Assembly (NCBI RefSeq): GCF_009663145.1 | Contig: NZ_VKHR01000002.1 | Span: 7,705 to 71,704 of the forward strand | Direction of reading: 5' to 3' | Origin: Shewanella sp. TC10 | Lineage (GTDB): Bacteria; Pseudomonadota; Gammaproteobacteria; Enterobacterales; Shewanellaceae | DNA: 64,000 bases | Shown here: positions 53,101 through 61,237 of the stretch, one piece after another | Numbering within the stretch: position 1 is the first letter of the stretch | How the letters are laid out: every line of letters begins with the position of its first letter | The notes under the pieces: model-generated | The model's database searches: none | The model's input: only the letters and a program-made list of their open reading frames with translations | Told to the model about the DNA's origin: nothing | Position numbers and translations under genes: made by a program

Positions 53101-53335
53101 CTTCAGGTAAGGCGTACATAGCTGATTCCACAGGGTAACTGATCAGCTTTTCAACCTCTTCAGCAGCGAGTCCCTCAGCTTCAGTGTTCACTGTCACTTG
53201 CACATTGGTTACATCAGGAAATGCATCCAAGTTTAATTTGGGCAGCATAAATACGCTGGCGACACCAATAAATAACAATGCCAAGCCCACTAGCAACCGG
53301 TTTTTCACCGCTGCTTCAATTAATTTCTGTAGCAT
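50186..53335 (-). CDS. Heavy-metal efflux RND transporter (CzcA/CusA family)
   Basis: The 1049-residue protein has the RND layout of 12 membrane helices and two large periplasmic loops. HME-family marks include LDAFPDVTNVQVTVNTEAEGLAAEEVEKLISYPVE, GLAVAIGMLVDGSVVMVENIF in helix 4 and TALTSALGLIPILLSSGAGSE. The helix-4 motif has only the second Asp: the position of the first Asp in CzcA (LDFGLIVD) is Ala-Ile here, more like CusA (IAVGAMVD). The substrate metal therefore cannot be fixed. It would pair with the adaptor encoded nine bases upstream. Start ATG has GGAG six bases away. Confidence 0.9.
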   Translation of the reverse strand: MLQKLIEAAVKNRLLVGLALLFIGVASVFMLPKLNLDAFPDVTNVQVTVNTEAEGLAAEEVEKLISYPVESAMYALPEVTEVRSLSRTGLSIVTVVFAEGTDIYFARQQVFEQLQAAKEMIPDGVGVPEIGPNTSGLGQIYQYILRATPESGVDAAELRSINDYLVKLILMPVEGVTEVLSFGGDVRQYQVKIDPNKLLSYGLSMSQVTEALESNNRNAGGWFMPQGQEQLVVRGYGLLPSGQAGLKAIGQIPLTEVTGTPIRVTDIAKVEYGREIRVGAVTFTRKEQNPVNGKTEVNAMGEVVAGVVLKRMGANTKATIDDINQRVSLIEQALPKGVSFEVFYDQSDLVTQAVTTVIDALLMAFVFIVIILALFLVNLRATLLVLLSIPISIGLALMIMSYFGLSANLMSLGGLAVAIGMLVDGSVVMVENIFKQLTQEENSSDPTAAKVMRAAKEVCSPIFFATAIIIVVFAPLFTLEGVEGKLFQPMAVSIILAMISALLVALIAVPAMAVYLFNRGVTLKQSPILTPIEQGYRRLLLAVMHKPAAVMGTAATLFIASMLLVPKLGTEFVPELEEGTINLRVTLAPTASLQTSLDIAPKIEAILMAFPEVEYALSRIGAPELGGDPEPVSNIEIYIGLKPVEQWQSADNRYELQHLMEDKLSVFPGLLFTFSQPIATRVDELLSGVKAQLAIKVFGPDLNVLSEKGQQLTELVSGIEGAVDVSLEQVSGEAQLVVRPLREQLARYGISVDQVMSLVSQGIGGVSAGQVIDGNARYDINVRLAKTYRSSPDALRDLILRGANGAQVRLGDVAQVGVEMAPPNIRRDDVQRRVVVQANVSGRDMGSVVEDIYAIVPKAELPAGYTVVVGGQYENQQRAQQKLMLVVPVSIVLIALLLYFSFGSIKQVGLIMANVPLALIGGVVALYSTGTYLSVSSSIGFITLFGVAVLNGVVLVDAINQRRAHVRNVEGGESLIESVYEGTVGRLRPVLMTALTSALGLIPILLSSGAGSEIQQPLAVVIIGGLFSSTALTLLVLPTMYLWLYKSKS

Positions 53336-53344
53336 TAGTGGCTC

Positions 53345-54628
53345 CTAGTGGTTATGGATATCAAAACCTGCTTTCGCAAGTTCAGAGCCTAAGAGAAAAG
53401 CACCACTCACCACTACTCGGCTGTTGGCGGTTATTCCAGTGACCATATTCATCCCACGTTGGCTTTCAACTACCTCAACTTCAATCGCTTCAAAACCATC
53501 AGCATCTTGTATAAACACCTGCCAATGGCCATCAGCTCCGCGTGTTAAAGCTGCATCAGGTAATATCACTCCACCACTCAATGCACTTGGTAAGTACAAC
53601 TCAGCAAATTGGCCTGCATGTAATCTATATTTGCTGTTATCAATGCTGACGAGCACTTGTTCAGTTCGGGTAACCAAATCAAGTTCATGAGAGCGGCCAA
53701 TAATAGTGCCCTCAATAGATAAACCATCGACTTTGACTAAGGCTTTATCGCCTCTACTAATCCCCTCCGCTTGGTGGGCTGACAACTGAGCTTGAACCCA
53801 CAAGTGTGATTCATCGGTAAGCTGCATTAACGGTGTTCCACCAGCGGATACCTGACCTAACATGGCAATATCCTGCTGCACACGACCATTAATTGGTGCT
53901 AATAATTGATAACTGCCAATGGATTCTGGCTGGCTAACTAAAGCGTTAATTTGCACGCGAGTCATTTTTAACGCTTCAAGATTCGCGCGGGTGAGCTCTG
54001 CTTGCACTTGCGCCTCTAAACGTTGGCTTTCACTCACCGTGTTTTGGCTCATACGCTTAATCCTGTCCCATTCAGCTGCCGCGTTAATATAATCGGCTTG
54101 CGCTTGCGCCACTGCCGCGCCACCTAAGGTCAGTAACACTTGTCCTTGATTGACTAATTGTCCAGGTACCACATAACGCTTTAATACTCTGACATCAAGT
54201 TGTGGGGCTAATGTCATGGTGCGATCGCGATCAACGATTAATGTGGCTGTGGCTACATCATCTAAATTAAATGTGCTGCTGGATAAATTGACGACTTCGA
54301 TACCTGCAAGCTGTTGCTGCTGCGCAGTTAAAAATAAAGCTTCGCTATGCTGTTCATTGGGCTGTTCATTGAGTTCTGTATTAAGTTCTTTGCTAATTCC
54401 TTTATTAAGTAAATCGCTTCGTTTACTGCCAGGTTTGTAACTAGGGCTAGGTTCATCGACCACTGAATCGCTCTGGTCATTTGTTGCTATTTCATTGTGG
54501 GCATGTCCATGTTCCCCTTCATCGGCTTGAGCAGTCCACGCCGTGCTTGCTAAAGCTAACGATGTCATTAGGGCTACTGAAATAATCGCTAGCCTAATAT
54601 GAGTTAGTGTTAAAAATTGAGTCTTCAT
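53345..54628 (-). CDS. Efflux RND periplasmic adaptor (CzcB type)
   Basis: The membrane-fusion protein has 427 residues from the ATG at 54628, with AAGGT six bases upstream. The frame continues 17 codons further up without a better start. The signal peptide (TAWTAQADE) is followed by a His-rich stretch DEGEHGHAHNE that could bind metal. Then come barrel-sandwich and coiled-coil hairpin parts (VVPGQLVNQGQVLLTLGGAAVAQAQADYINAAAEWDRIKRM...). It bridges the RND pump and an outer-membrane channel; the channel gene is not in this cluster. Confidence 0.88.
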   Translation of the reverse strand: MKTQFLTLTHIRLAIISVALMTSLALASTAWTAQADEGEHGHAHNEIATNDQSDSVVDEPSPSYKPGSKRSDLLNKGISKELNTELNEQPNEQHSEALFLTAQQQQLAGIEVVNLSSSTFNLDDVATATLIVDRDRTMTLAPQLDVRVLKRYVVPGQLVNQGQVLLTLGGAAVAQAQADYINAAAEWDRIKRMSQNTVSESQRLEAQVQAELTRANLEALKMTRVQINALVSQPESIGSYQLLAPINGRVQQDIAMLGQVSAGGTPLMQLTDESHLWVQAQLSAHQAEGISRGDKALVKVDGLSIEGTIIGRSHELDLVTRTEQVLVSIDNSKYRLHAGQFAELYLPSALSGGVILPDAALTRGADGHWQVFIQDADGFEAIEVEVVESQRGMNMVTGITANSRVVVSGAFLLGSELAKAGFDIHNH

Positions 54629-54759
54629 AGTGTTACCTTTCAAGTCGCTACCCGCAGGCATTATTGCTGTTACAGTCACTGCAATAATGCGAATAACGAC
54701 GGAATACTTTTATTGAAAAATGATTGGCGAATTGCTTAGATTCCGCTTAATTTTTGGAG

Positions 54760-54966
54760 CTAAATTTTAGAAGTAATGTTGAATAAAACCCCGCAACTAC
54801 TGGACCTTTGAGCGCTATAAGTTTGATCGCTAAGTGTTTGTTCAATAAGTAATTGAACAATAGAAACTGGACCAATAAAAACTCGGTCACTAGCTGCTTT
54901 AGCAGAGGAAGTCATTGCACAGAAATGTACAATCAGCGCTGAGGCAAAAATCGATTTTTTCATCAT
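54760..54966 (-). CDS. Small exported hypothetical protein (68 aa)
   Basis: The sequence MMKKSIFASALIVHFCAMTSSAKA is a good signal peptide, leaving about 44 mature residues with a single cysteine. GAGAA precedes the tandem ATGs. I do not recognise the mature part. It lies in line with the efflux genes on the same strand, between the CzcI-like protein and the adaptor. It may be a real small accessory or a short remnant; moderate doubt. Confidence 0.45.
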   Translation of the reverse strand: MMKKSIFASALIVHFCAMTSSAKAASDRVFIGPVSIVQLLIEQTLSDQTYSAQRSSSCGVLFNITSKI

Positions 54967-55248
54967 TTATTCTCGTTTCGACATAGGTCAAAACTGTAAA
55001 ATTAAGTGATGATTAACAAGCAAAACTTTTGGATTCTGTATAAGCAATATTTATGGCGATGACCGCTTGTACTAAACGCAAGTCATTACTGTTCGCTAGC
55101 TAATGCCCGAGCGCGAATGACTTATGAGCGAAAATTAGTGCCAAGCGCTACTGAAGGTATTAATGCGCAAACATGCACTGCAATACCAGCGACAAAAAGC
55201 TAAACAAGTTTTAAATTTGCAGAGTTAATCAGTTATAGAATTAACTGA

Positions 55249-55665
55249 TTACGCAATGGGAGGGCGGTAACTTAGGCGAGAATCCGGTGGGATATAAGCT
55301 TGGATAAAAGTTTGAGGTGACTCAGAAATAATGGCAGCAGGCAGTAAATGAGCAACGACATCAATCGTTGCACTATAGCCACCATGGCATTGACAATCTA
55401 AACACAATTCATAGTTCTGAGTATCAGAAGATTCTAAGTGTTCGTGGCGTTCAATGTTTGAATTAGTATTAAATAAGTGGGCTAAATCATCGCCCTTATC
55501 ACAGCTATCAGCAGGCGCTGAAACAACGAGGTGTGAATGGTTTATTTGCTCATTTTCACTGTCACCAAGATGCAATTGATGCTCACCCAAGTTAGTGCTG
55601 ATAAATTGCAGCAACATAACGGCGACCATAAACCTAGCAAATTGCTTTATCGATGATAGAGACAA
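55249..55665 (-). CDS. CzcI-like exported His-rich protein
   Basis: The protein has 138 residues with a signal peptide. It carries many His (GEHQLHLGDSENEQINHSHL, ERHEHLES), a CLDCQCHGG motif and a C-terminal SRLSYRPPIA, the short RPP ending typical of small proteins that precede czc-type efflux genes. It may bind or sense metal in the periplasm. The start is TTG with AGG upstream. It opens the efflux cluster on the minus strand. Confidence 0.65.
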   Translation of the reverse strand: MSLSSIKQFARFMVAVMLLQFISTNLGEHQLHLGDSENEQINHSHLVVSAPADSCDKGDDLAHLFNTNSNIERHEHLESSDTQNYELCLDCQCHGGYSATIDVVAHLLPAAIISESPQTFIQAYIPPDSRLSYRPPIA

Positions 55666-55840
55666 ACAAATAAACCTTTAATGCTATGAACAAATAAAAA
55701 TCACTAGCAACTATAAATTAAGAGCTAATCTATGCTAACTAGCTCTCATTCAATAAGACCCAAAGTTTAGCAAAAAGTTCTTTATCTACTAGCGGGAAAT
55801 ATCTTAATAACCTGTTAGATCACAGTTTATTAGTTAAAAT

Positions 55841-56035
55841 CTAAAATACGCAGTGCTTGGCATAATCAGCTGCTTCATTGGCAGTCCAATCGCCACTTGG
55901 CTTATCTTTCATTTGTTTGCACCAAGCTTCACTTCCCACTTCTGGTGCGCAAGCACTCAACCCTAATATCAACGCTGCAGCTGCAAAAATAACAGTTAAT
56001 TTAGCGGCTAAACGGCCAGTTTTTTTATTTAACAT
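55841..56035 (-). CDS. DUF3012 small lipoprotein
   Basis: The protein has 64 residues. The lipobox LSAC is followed by APEVGSEAWCKQMKDKPSGDWTANEAADYAKHCVF, which fits DUF3012 closely (WC..M..KP.GDWT..EA..YAKHC). Two Cys besides the lipid Cys may pair. The function is unknown; members are widespread in Shewanella and Vibrio. GGAAG precedes the ATG. Confidence 0.85.
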   Translation of the reverse strand: MLNKKTGRLAAKLTVIFAAAALILGLSACAPEVGSEAWCKQMKDKPSGDWTANEAADYAKHCVF

Positions 56036-56105
56036 TGACTCATACTTCCTTGAAATAACATAACTAATTAAAATATTAATCGCTCATTTAAATCGAACTT
56101 AACAC

Positions 56106-56459
56106 TTACTGCTGCAACCAGTTAATCGCTTGTTGCTTTTGTTCTAATGGGAACCAAGCTACTTCGCCTTGCATAAATGGTCCAAGTAAATTAACCGTAT
56201 TCCCTACCCAGTCTGGCCCGCCGACAAAAACTAGCGCATCAAAATGTGGTAGTTGCACTTTATCACCACCAGATAATGAGCTGACATCCCAACCTTCTAA
56301 CAAAACATCTGCTTCAATATATAAGCGGACTTTGCCACTGTCTTCACGATATTGTGTAATTAGCGGTTGTAGATGAGTTTGATAATCTTGAGTAGATAAA
56401 CGGCCACTAACAAATAAACTAATAACACCTTCGGCGATATCTGGGATTTGGCACAACAT
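56106..56459 (-). CDS. STAS/SpoIIAA-like domain protein
   Basis: The protein has 117 residues. The pattern (LIEVADVLLEGWD-like VRLYIEADVLLEGWDVSS, then ALVFVGGPDWVGNTVNLLGPFMQGEVAWFPLEQKQQAINWL) fits the SpoIIAA-like/SEC14-type STAS family (PF11964). It is soluble, with no signal peptide. Role unknown. GGAG lies seven bases before the ATG. Confidence 0.75.
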   Translation of the reverse strand: MLCQIPDIAEGVISLFVSGRLSTQDYQTHLQPLITQYREDSGKVRLYIEADVLLEGWDVSSLSGGDKVQLPHFDALVFVGGPDWVGNTVNLLGPFMQGEVAWFPLEQKQQAINWLQQ

Positions 56460-56618
56460 AAAGCAACTCCAAGGGTAATGCGACTAACTGACAAAAGAAT
56501 TTATCAGATTACAGCCTATATTCTTGCTGATAGTAACAAATCTTATCAGCTGTACTATAGAAAAGTTTGTTAAACTCAACACACTTATGCGCTAAAAATA
56601 GTTAAGTTAACTCTACAA

Positions 56619-57035
56619 ATGATAAATATTACCAACCGTGTCAGCATTGAAGATAATGAAATTGAATGGCAATTCATCCGTTCAAGTGGTGCGGGCGGGC
56701 AGCATATTAATAAAGTCTCTACTGCGGCACAGATTATTTTTGATATCAGACAGTCTTCATTACCGGAGTTTTACCAGCAAAAGCTGTTGGCAAAAGCTGA
56801 TCACCGCATAACCAAGAGCGGAAAAATTATCATCAAATGTCAACAAAGCCGCAGCCAAGACTTTAATCGTCAGCTCGCATTAGAACAGTTTATTGAACTG
56901 GTGAAAGGTGTCGGTATTGTGCAAAAAGCGCGTATTCCCACAAAGGCAACCAAGGGAAGCCAACGCCGCCGAGTTGATTCAAAAAAGAAACGCGGAGCGA
57001 CCAAAGCATTGCGCAGCGGTAAAGGCGATTATTAA
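56619..57035 (+). CDS. arfB: ArfB ribosome-rescue peptidyl-tRNA hydrolase
   Basis: The protein has 138 residues. The release-factor-type GGQ loop is in RSSGAGGQHINKVSTA near residues 22-37. The basic C-terminal tail (KGSQRRRVDSKKKRGATKALRSGKGDY) is the part known to enter the empty mRNA channel of stalled ribosomes. It hydrolyses peptidyl-tRNA on non-stop ribosomes. The single-domain size and the tail distinguish it from RF1 and RF2. Confidence 0.92.
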   Translation: MINITNRVSIEDNEIEWQFIRSSGAGGQHINKVSTAAQIIFDIRQSSLPEFYQQKLLAKADHRITKSGKIIIKCQQSRSQDFNRQLALEQFIELVKGVGIVQKARIPTKATKGSQRRRVDSKKKRGATKALRSGKGDY

Positions 57036-57196
57036 GGCAAGTCGATGTACTTACTGATTGAGTTATTTTATGAATCATGAAAATAATTCCCCGCTTGGTC
57101 ATCATTAACGTGATAAATTACACTGACATAAGCTTATTAAACATAGATTAGATACAGCGTATTATCGGCAACTCAATTATTTAGCAAGGAACCTCA

Positions 57197-57643
57197 ATGA
57201 CGACTCAAGCCAAAATTTTATTAGTGAATGGCCCTAATTTAAATTTATTAGGTCGTCGTGAGCCTGGGCTATATGGTAGTGACAATTTAGACACTATCGT
57301 TAACAACGCTAAAGCCCAAGCAAGTGCTGCAGGTGTTGCCTTCGATCATATACAATCTAACGCTGAGTTTGAGCTTATCGATGCGATTCATGCAACCGAT
57401 GCACAGTTTATTGTGATCAACCCTGCTGCGTTTACTCACACTAGCGTGGCACTGCGCGATGCTTTGCTTGGCGTGAATATTCCTTTTATTGAAGTCCATA
57501 TCTCAAATGTTCATTCCCGCGAGCCATTTAGACATCACTCTTACCTTTCTGATAAAGCTGTTGGGGTGATTTGCGGATTAGGCATTCAAGGCTATGAGTT
57601 TGCAATGCAAGCAGCGATTAAGCATTTATCATCAGCTGAGTAA
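57197..57643 (+). CDS. aroQ: Type II 3-dehydroquinate dehydratase
   Basis: The protein has 148 residues, standard for AroQ of the shikimate pathway (3-dehydroquinate to 3-dehydroshikimate). Signatures are [51 protein letters not shown] and [31 protein letters not shown]. The catalytic Tyr (GLYG), His (EVHISN) and Arg (GRREPG) are present. AAGGAACC precedes the ATG. It is not followed by accBC as many gammaproteobacterial aroQ genes are, so it may be a second copy. Confidence 0.95.
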   Translation: MTTQAKILLVNGPNLNLLGRREPGLYGSDNLDTIVNNAKAQASAAGVAFDHIQSNAEFELIDAIHATDAQFIVINPAAFTHTSVALRDALLGVNIPFIEVHISNVHSREPFRHHSYLSDKAVGVICGLGIQGYEFAMQAAIKHLSSAE

Positions 57644-57677
57644 CTTCAGCCAATACCCATCGATAAAGTAAACCTTC

Positions 57678-58067
57678 ATGAGTAAATTAAAAGCAGATAT
57701 CAGCATTATCCAGTCAGGCATCTTCAGTCAATGGGATTCTGACAGTAACGAGCTTCCTCGATTTTTAGAGGCGACGGTTCATGTGCCGGCCGTAATAGAT
57801 ATGGAGTTTGGCTTTGTAACTCGAATTAAAAAAGCCAAAAACCAAGTGCTTAAATACTGTATTTACCACCCTAATATTCCTGATGCCGATGGCAATGTTC
57901 GGCCACCATTTGATGGTGAAGTGTTTATCAAAGAAAACGATTGGAAGTTTTACTTAGGCGACTGTATTTGGTCGCCAGTGAGTAATAAAGTTGGTAACTG
58001 GCGAATGACACTAGAGCTAAATGGTAAAATTGTTGCCGATAAAACCTTTAAAGTCTTCTTACCATAG
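57678..58067 (+). CDS. DUF3859 protein
   Basis: The protein has 129 residues. Its layout fits DUF3859: ISIIQSGIFSQ, VPAVIDMEFGFVTRI, HPNIPDADGNVRPP, KFYLGDCIW and GNWRMTLELNGKIVADKTFKVFLP. No signal peptide or membrane segment is seen. Function unknown. It begins 34 bp after aroQ and may be co-transcribed. It could be called differently; the match is by pattern only. Confidence 0.65.
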   Translation: MSKLKADISIIQSGIFSQWDSDSNELPRFLEATVHVPAVIDMEFGFVTRIKKAKNQVLKYCIYHPNIPDADGNVRPPFDGEVFIKENDWKFYLGDCIWSPVSNKVGNWRMTLELNGKIVADKTFKVFLP

Positions 58068-58217
58068 TAAGATTTGCGTTTCTAATCAGGCCCATATTTT
58101 GTGTTAAGCGGCACTTAACTTCCTCTGTACTCGCTTTTAATTAAGCTTTTACCCACAGCAGCAAATAAGCTTGATATAATTACCGCTTGTTTCTATTTCT
58201 TTACTGAGCAGCTACCT

Positions 58218-59225
58218 ATGTCTTTGCAGTCTTCCCTTACCCAAGCCATTAACCAACGGGCTGAGTTTCTTACCCATGCAGAACTCAACAACACTGACTG
58301 TTTTCGACTTTTTCATGGCACTGTCGAAGGCGAGAACGGGCTCAATATTGATCGTTATGGTAACGCTTGGCTTATTCAAACATTTCATCAAACGTTAACT
58401 GAAGATCAGCTTGAAGACATCAGCTCAGTATTAACTAAGCTCAATGACTTACCGGTTATTTATAATGATCGCGCTAAGCGTAATTCTCGCATTGAGAATA
58501 ACCTGCAAAGTGAGCATCATGAATTTGCTTGTTCTGAACAAGTTACCCATGAAAATGGTATTAAGTTCACATCGAAGTTGCGTCATGAAGGCCAAGACCC
58601 ATTACTGTTTCTTGATATGCGTATCGGGCGTGAGTACGTTAGAGCCAATAGCCAAGATAAAAGCGTATTGAACTTGTTTTCATACACTTGTGGCATAGGT
58701 ACCGCTGCTGCTATGGGTGGTGCCAACCGAGTAGTTAATGTGGATTTTTCATCTTTTGCACTGGCTGCTGGTAAGAAAAATGCTGAACTAAATGGTGTTT
58801 CTGAGGTTTGTGAGTTCATCCAAAGTGACGCTTTTCCTGCACTCAGACAACTAGCAGGCTTAAAAGTGGGTGGTCGTCGCGGACAAAAACTACCTAAATA
58901 CCCTAAACTCCCTGCAACTCAGTTTGACTTAGTCTTTTTAGATCCACCTCGTTTTGCTAAAAGTCCATTTGGTACTGTCGACTTAATCAATGATTACCAA
59001 GGCTTGTTTAAACCTGCAATGTTAGCAACCAAAGACGGCGGTACTATTGTTTGCTGTAATAACGTTGCAAAAGTAGAACGTGAAGCCTGGTTGAATAGTT
59101 TGATTCGTTGTGTGGAAAAACAAGGTCGTCAGGTTTCCTCATTAGAATGGCTCCATTGCCATGAAGATTTTCCTTCTTTCGATGACAACCACCCACTTAA
59201 AATAGTGGCGTTAACCATATCCTGA
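58218..59225 (+). CDS. SAM-dependent rRNA methyltransferase, RlmI-like
   Basis: The protein has 335 residues. The Rossmann-fold motif I LNLFSYTCGIGTAAAMGGA and motif IV FLDPPRFAKS identify a class I methyltransferase close to RlmI and the C-terminal half of RlmKL, which methylate cytosine C5 or guanosine in 23S rRNA. The N-terminal part has the EEHAD-like HGTVEGENGLNIDRYGN block of the family. The usual N-terminal PUA domain of RlmI is missing. The target base is unknown. Confidence 0.85.
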   Translation: MSLQSSLTQAINQRAEFLTHAELNNTDCFRLFHGTVEGENGLNIDRYGNAWLIQTFHQTLTEDQLEDISSVLTKLNDLPVIYNDRAKRNSRIENNLQSEHHEFACSEQVTHENGIKFTSKLRHEGQDPLLFLDMRIGREYVRANSQDKSVLNLFSYTCGIGTAAAMGGANRVVNVDFSSFALAAGKKNAELNGVSEVCEFIQSDAFPALRQLAGLKVGGRRGQKLPKYPKLPATQFDLVFLDPPRFAKSPFGTVDLINDYQGLFKPAMLATKDGGTIVCCNNVAKVEREAWLNSLIRCVEKQGRQVSSLEWLHCHEDFPSFDDNHPLKIVALTIS

Positions 59226-59245
59226 ACCTTACCCTAAACAAAATA

Positions 59246-59270
59246 AAAGCCACGCAATGTGGCTTTTTTA
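59246..59270 (+). terminator. Terminator of the methyltransferase gene
   Basis: AAAAGCCAC (59246-59254) pairs with GTGGCTTTT (59260-59268), followed by TT. The hairpin starts 20 bp after the stop codon. Confidence 0.8.
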
Positions 59271-59299
59271 TTGGGTGAATCCCCACACTTTAATAGTTA

Positions 59300-59470
59300 T
59301 TATTCACTAGGTTTATCCCAAATATTCTTACCTGTTTTAAGATTATATATAAGATTAATCCCTGAAAGGGTCATGGTTAGTCCACAAAGGGCCCAAATAT
59401 AATCACCATCTCGAAGGCCCAACACTAAGCTTAATATCCCTATGATAAAAACAAATAATTGACCAAACAT
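59300..59470 (-). CDS. Small two-helix membrane protein (56 aa)
   Basis: The translated sequence starts MFGQLFVFIIGILSLVLGL and contains a second hydrophobic stretch (YIWALCGLTMTLSGINLIY), ending NIWDKPSE. Two membrane helices are linked by RDGD. The ATG at 59470 follows AAGG at nine bases; an in-frame ATG three codons upstream overlaps that AAGG and is less likely. It is flanked by a terminator and by the TPR lipoprotein gene on the same strand. Function unknown. Confidence 0.6.
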   Translation of the reverse strand: MFGQLFVFIIGILSLVLGLRDGDYIWALCGLTMTLSGINLIYNLKTGKNIWDKPSE

Positions 59471-59541
59471 TGTAAACATCCTTAATTAACGATCTTTAGA
59501 CATTATAAGTAAAACTGCCCCCCAAATATTCGGTAAAACGA

Positions 59542-60876
59542 TTAACGGCCTTGCTTTAACCAATTAAGCTTAGCGAGATATTTTTGTTGGCTATCATCCA
59601 TTGAAGTTAGCTCAAGCGCTTGGTTTAACGCTTTTTCCGCTTTTAATGTTTTACCTTGTGCAGTCAAAGCTTTCGCTAACTCAAAATAAGCTTGATGGTA
59701 ATAAGGGCTATTGTTGATGAACTTTTGAAAGTAAGTTTCTGCTGCGGAATAGTCTTTCAGTGAAAATGCTTCAATACCCATTGAATACCAACCATACGGG
59801 GTGTCATTTTCGAGGGATAATAACTGCTGGTATATCGTTTCAGCTTCATCAAGCTTCCCCTGAGATGTCAATAAGTAGCTATAGTTGCTCAGTAATGTCA
59901 AAGAGTTACTCTCAAACTGTAATCCATATTGATAATACTCATCTGCAATTTGCTGTTCGGCAACACGCCTATGCACTACTGCCATCATATTGATCAACGG
60001 CACATACTTAGGAGCCAAGGCCAGCCCTCTCTCAAGAAGTGCATAAGCATAGGTTAATTCGCCCGCCAATAAAGCATCAGCAGCAAGGTTACGATAAAAC
60101 ATTGCAATAAATTCATTCTCACTCACCACCCCACCAGTACGATCGTTGCTATCAGGGAAGTAGTCAATCACTGTAAATTCACTACCGTTTAAATACACGC
60201 CACCGGCATCTGTTTCATACAAAAATGTTCGAACATGATCAGAGGTTACAATAAGGTCATTAGAAATATGCGTTAATAATGGTGCCGAGTGAACGACTTG
60301 AAATACAGCCCTAACGTCTAAGTATTTTGCAACCCCATAGGTCATCATTGCCAATGCCATACAGTTACCAGAGCGTTGCTGCCAAGCCTGAGAAGTCGTG
60401 TAATTTAAGCCCTCATAATTAAAGTTAGTCATTTTATCTTCAATAAATCGGGCAACTTGATGCCTTTTCGACAAAAAGGCAATATCGTCACGGGCTATAA
60501 ATTCATTAAGCTCTTGTTCTTGTTCTGGCAAAAGAGCCGACAAACTTTCAATTGAAGGCACTGTTGTTGGTGTTTCGGACTTGATGAAATAGCTCGCAGT
60601 TTCGGGCATTGGTAATAAAGCCGCTGAGGGTGTTGATGTAGTTGAGCTACAAGCACTCAATAAAGAGCAACTTAACATCCCAGCAGACAATATAAATTTT
60701 GAATTAAACTGAGGGCCTAGCAATGTACTTTTAAGTCGCAAGCTTTTAAGTAATGAGTTTTTAAGAAATGAGCTTTTAAGAAATGAGCTTTTAAGCAACT
60801 GCTTTATATATAACGAGCTAAATAGCTGTTTGTTGAAATATGGATTCAACAATTTTTTATTCGACATCCTTGGCAT
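59542..60876 (-). CDS. Transglutaminase-like/TPR lipoprotein
   Basis: The protein has 444 residues. After a long basic N-terminal stretch comes a lipoprotein signal with lipobox LSACSS near residue 75. A transglutaminase-like core follows: Cys in RSGNCMALAMMTYG, His in TSDHVRTFL and Asp in FTVIDYFPDS, so the triad is complete. The C-terminal half has about five TPR repeats (YALLERGLALAPKYVP, AETIYQQLLSLENDTPYGWYSMG...). It may process or bind a peptide in the envelope. The first 60 residues hold 15-bp coding repeats and are unusual; the real start may lie further down, but no ATG is well placed. Confidence 0.75.
   Translation of the reverse strand: MPRMSNKKLLNPYFNKQLFSSLYIKQLLKSSFLKSSFLKNSLLKSLRLKSTLLGPQFNSKFILSAGMLSCSLLSACSSTTSTPSAALLPMPETASYFIKSETPTTVPSIESLSALLPEQEQELNEFIARDDIAFLSKRHQVARFIEDKMTNFNYEGLNYTTSQAWQQRSGNCMALAMMTYGVAKYLDVRAVFQVVHSAPLLTHISNDLIVTSDHVRTFLYETDAGGVYLNGSEFTVIDYFPDSNDRTGGVVSENEFIAMFYRNLAADALLAGELTYAYALLERGLALAPKYVPLINMMAVVHRRVAEQQIADEYYQYGLQFESNSLTLLSNYSYLLTSQGKLDEAETIYQQLLSLENDTPYGWYSMGIEAFSLKDYSAAETYFQKFINNSPYYHQAYFELAKALTAQGKTLKAEKALNQALELTSMDDSQQKYLAKLNWLKQGR
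60743..60802 (-). repeat. 15-bp tandem repeats in the N-terminal coding region
   Basis: On the plus strand units of the type CTTTTAAG[AT]AATGAG begin at 60743, 60758, 60773 and 60788 (the last diverged). They encode repeated LLKSS/FLKNS-type five-residue units on the minus strand and keep the frame. Confidence 0.85.
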
Positions 60877-61237
60877 AACCTTCCCTTTATAACGACCACA
60901 ACTTCACTCATCATTAGGTGAGCATTTAATCATTTAGATTAAGCTAACATGTTTTCTGCTTACATTTCCAGCACCAACCTCGCCACTAACATTTACCCTC
61001 AAGATAAATTCTTATTATCAACAACAATAAACATGACTCTTCTGATAGCACTTCGTATCAGTTTGAGCTGCCAAGCTCAATGAATAGAGTGTGAAGGTTT
61101 TTAGAGGTTCATTAACAAGGATTAATAGCTAAAGTTAGTAAATTAGAAGCTCAGTAAACAAAAAAGCTACCTAATAGGTAGCTTTACTATTCACTCAAAC
61201 GTACTTTAAAAATGTCACCTTAAACCAAAGGTTCACT
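60877..61237. other. Spacer with terminator
   Basis: The 361-bp spacer lies between the TPR lipoprotein gene and the end of phoD on the minus strand. It holds a terminator (61163-61185) and no gene that I can see. Confidence 0.5.
61163..61185 (-). terminator. Terminator of phoD
   Basis: AAAGCTACCT (61163-61172) pairs perfectly with AGGTAGCTTT (61176-61185). On the minus strand it is followed by a T run from the upstream A tract. Confidence 0.75.

Noticed and set aside
54967..55248. Remnant of a czcC gene
   Set aside because: Translation of the minus strand gives scattered stops and no segment that I could match to an outer-membrane factor.
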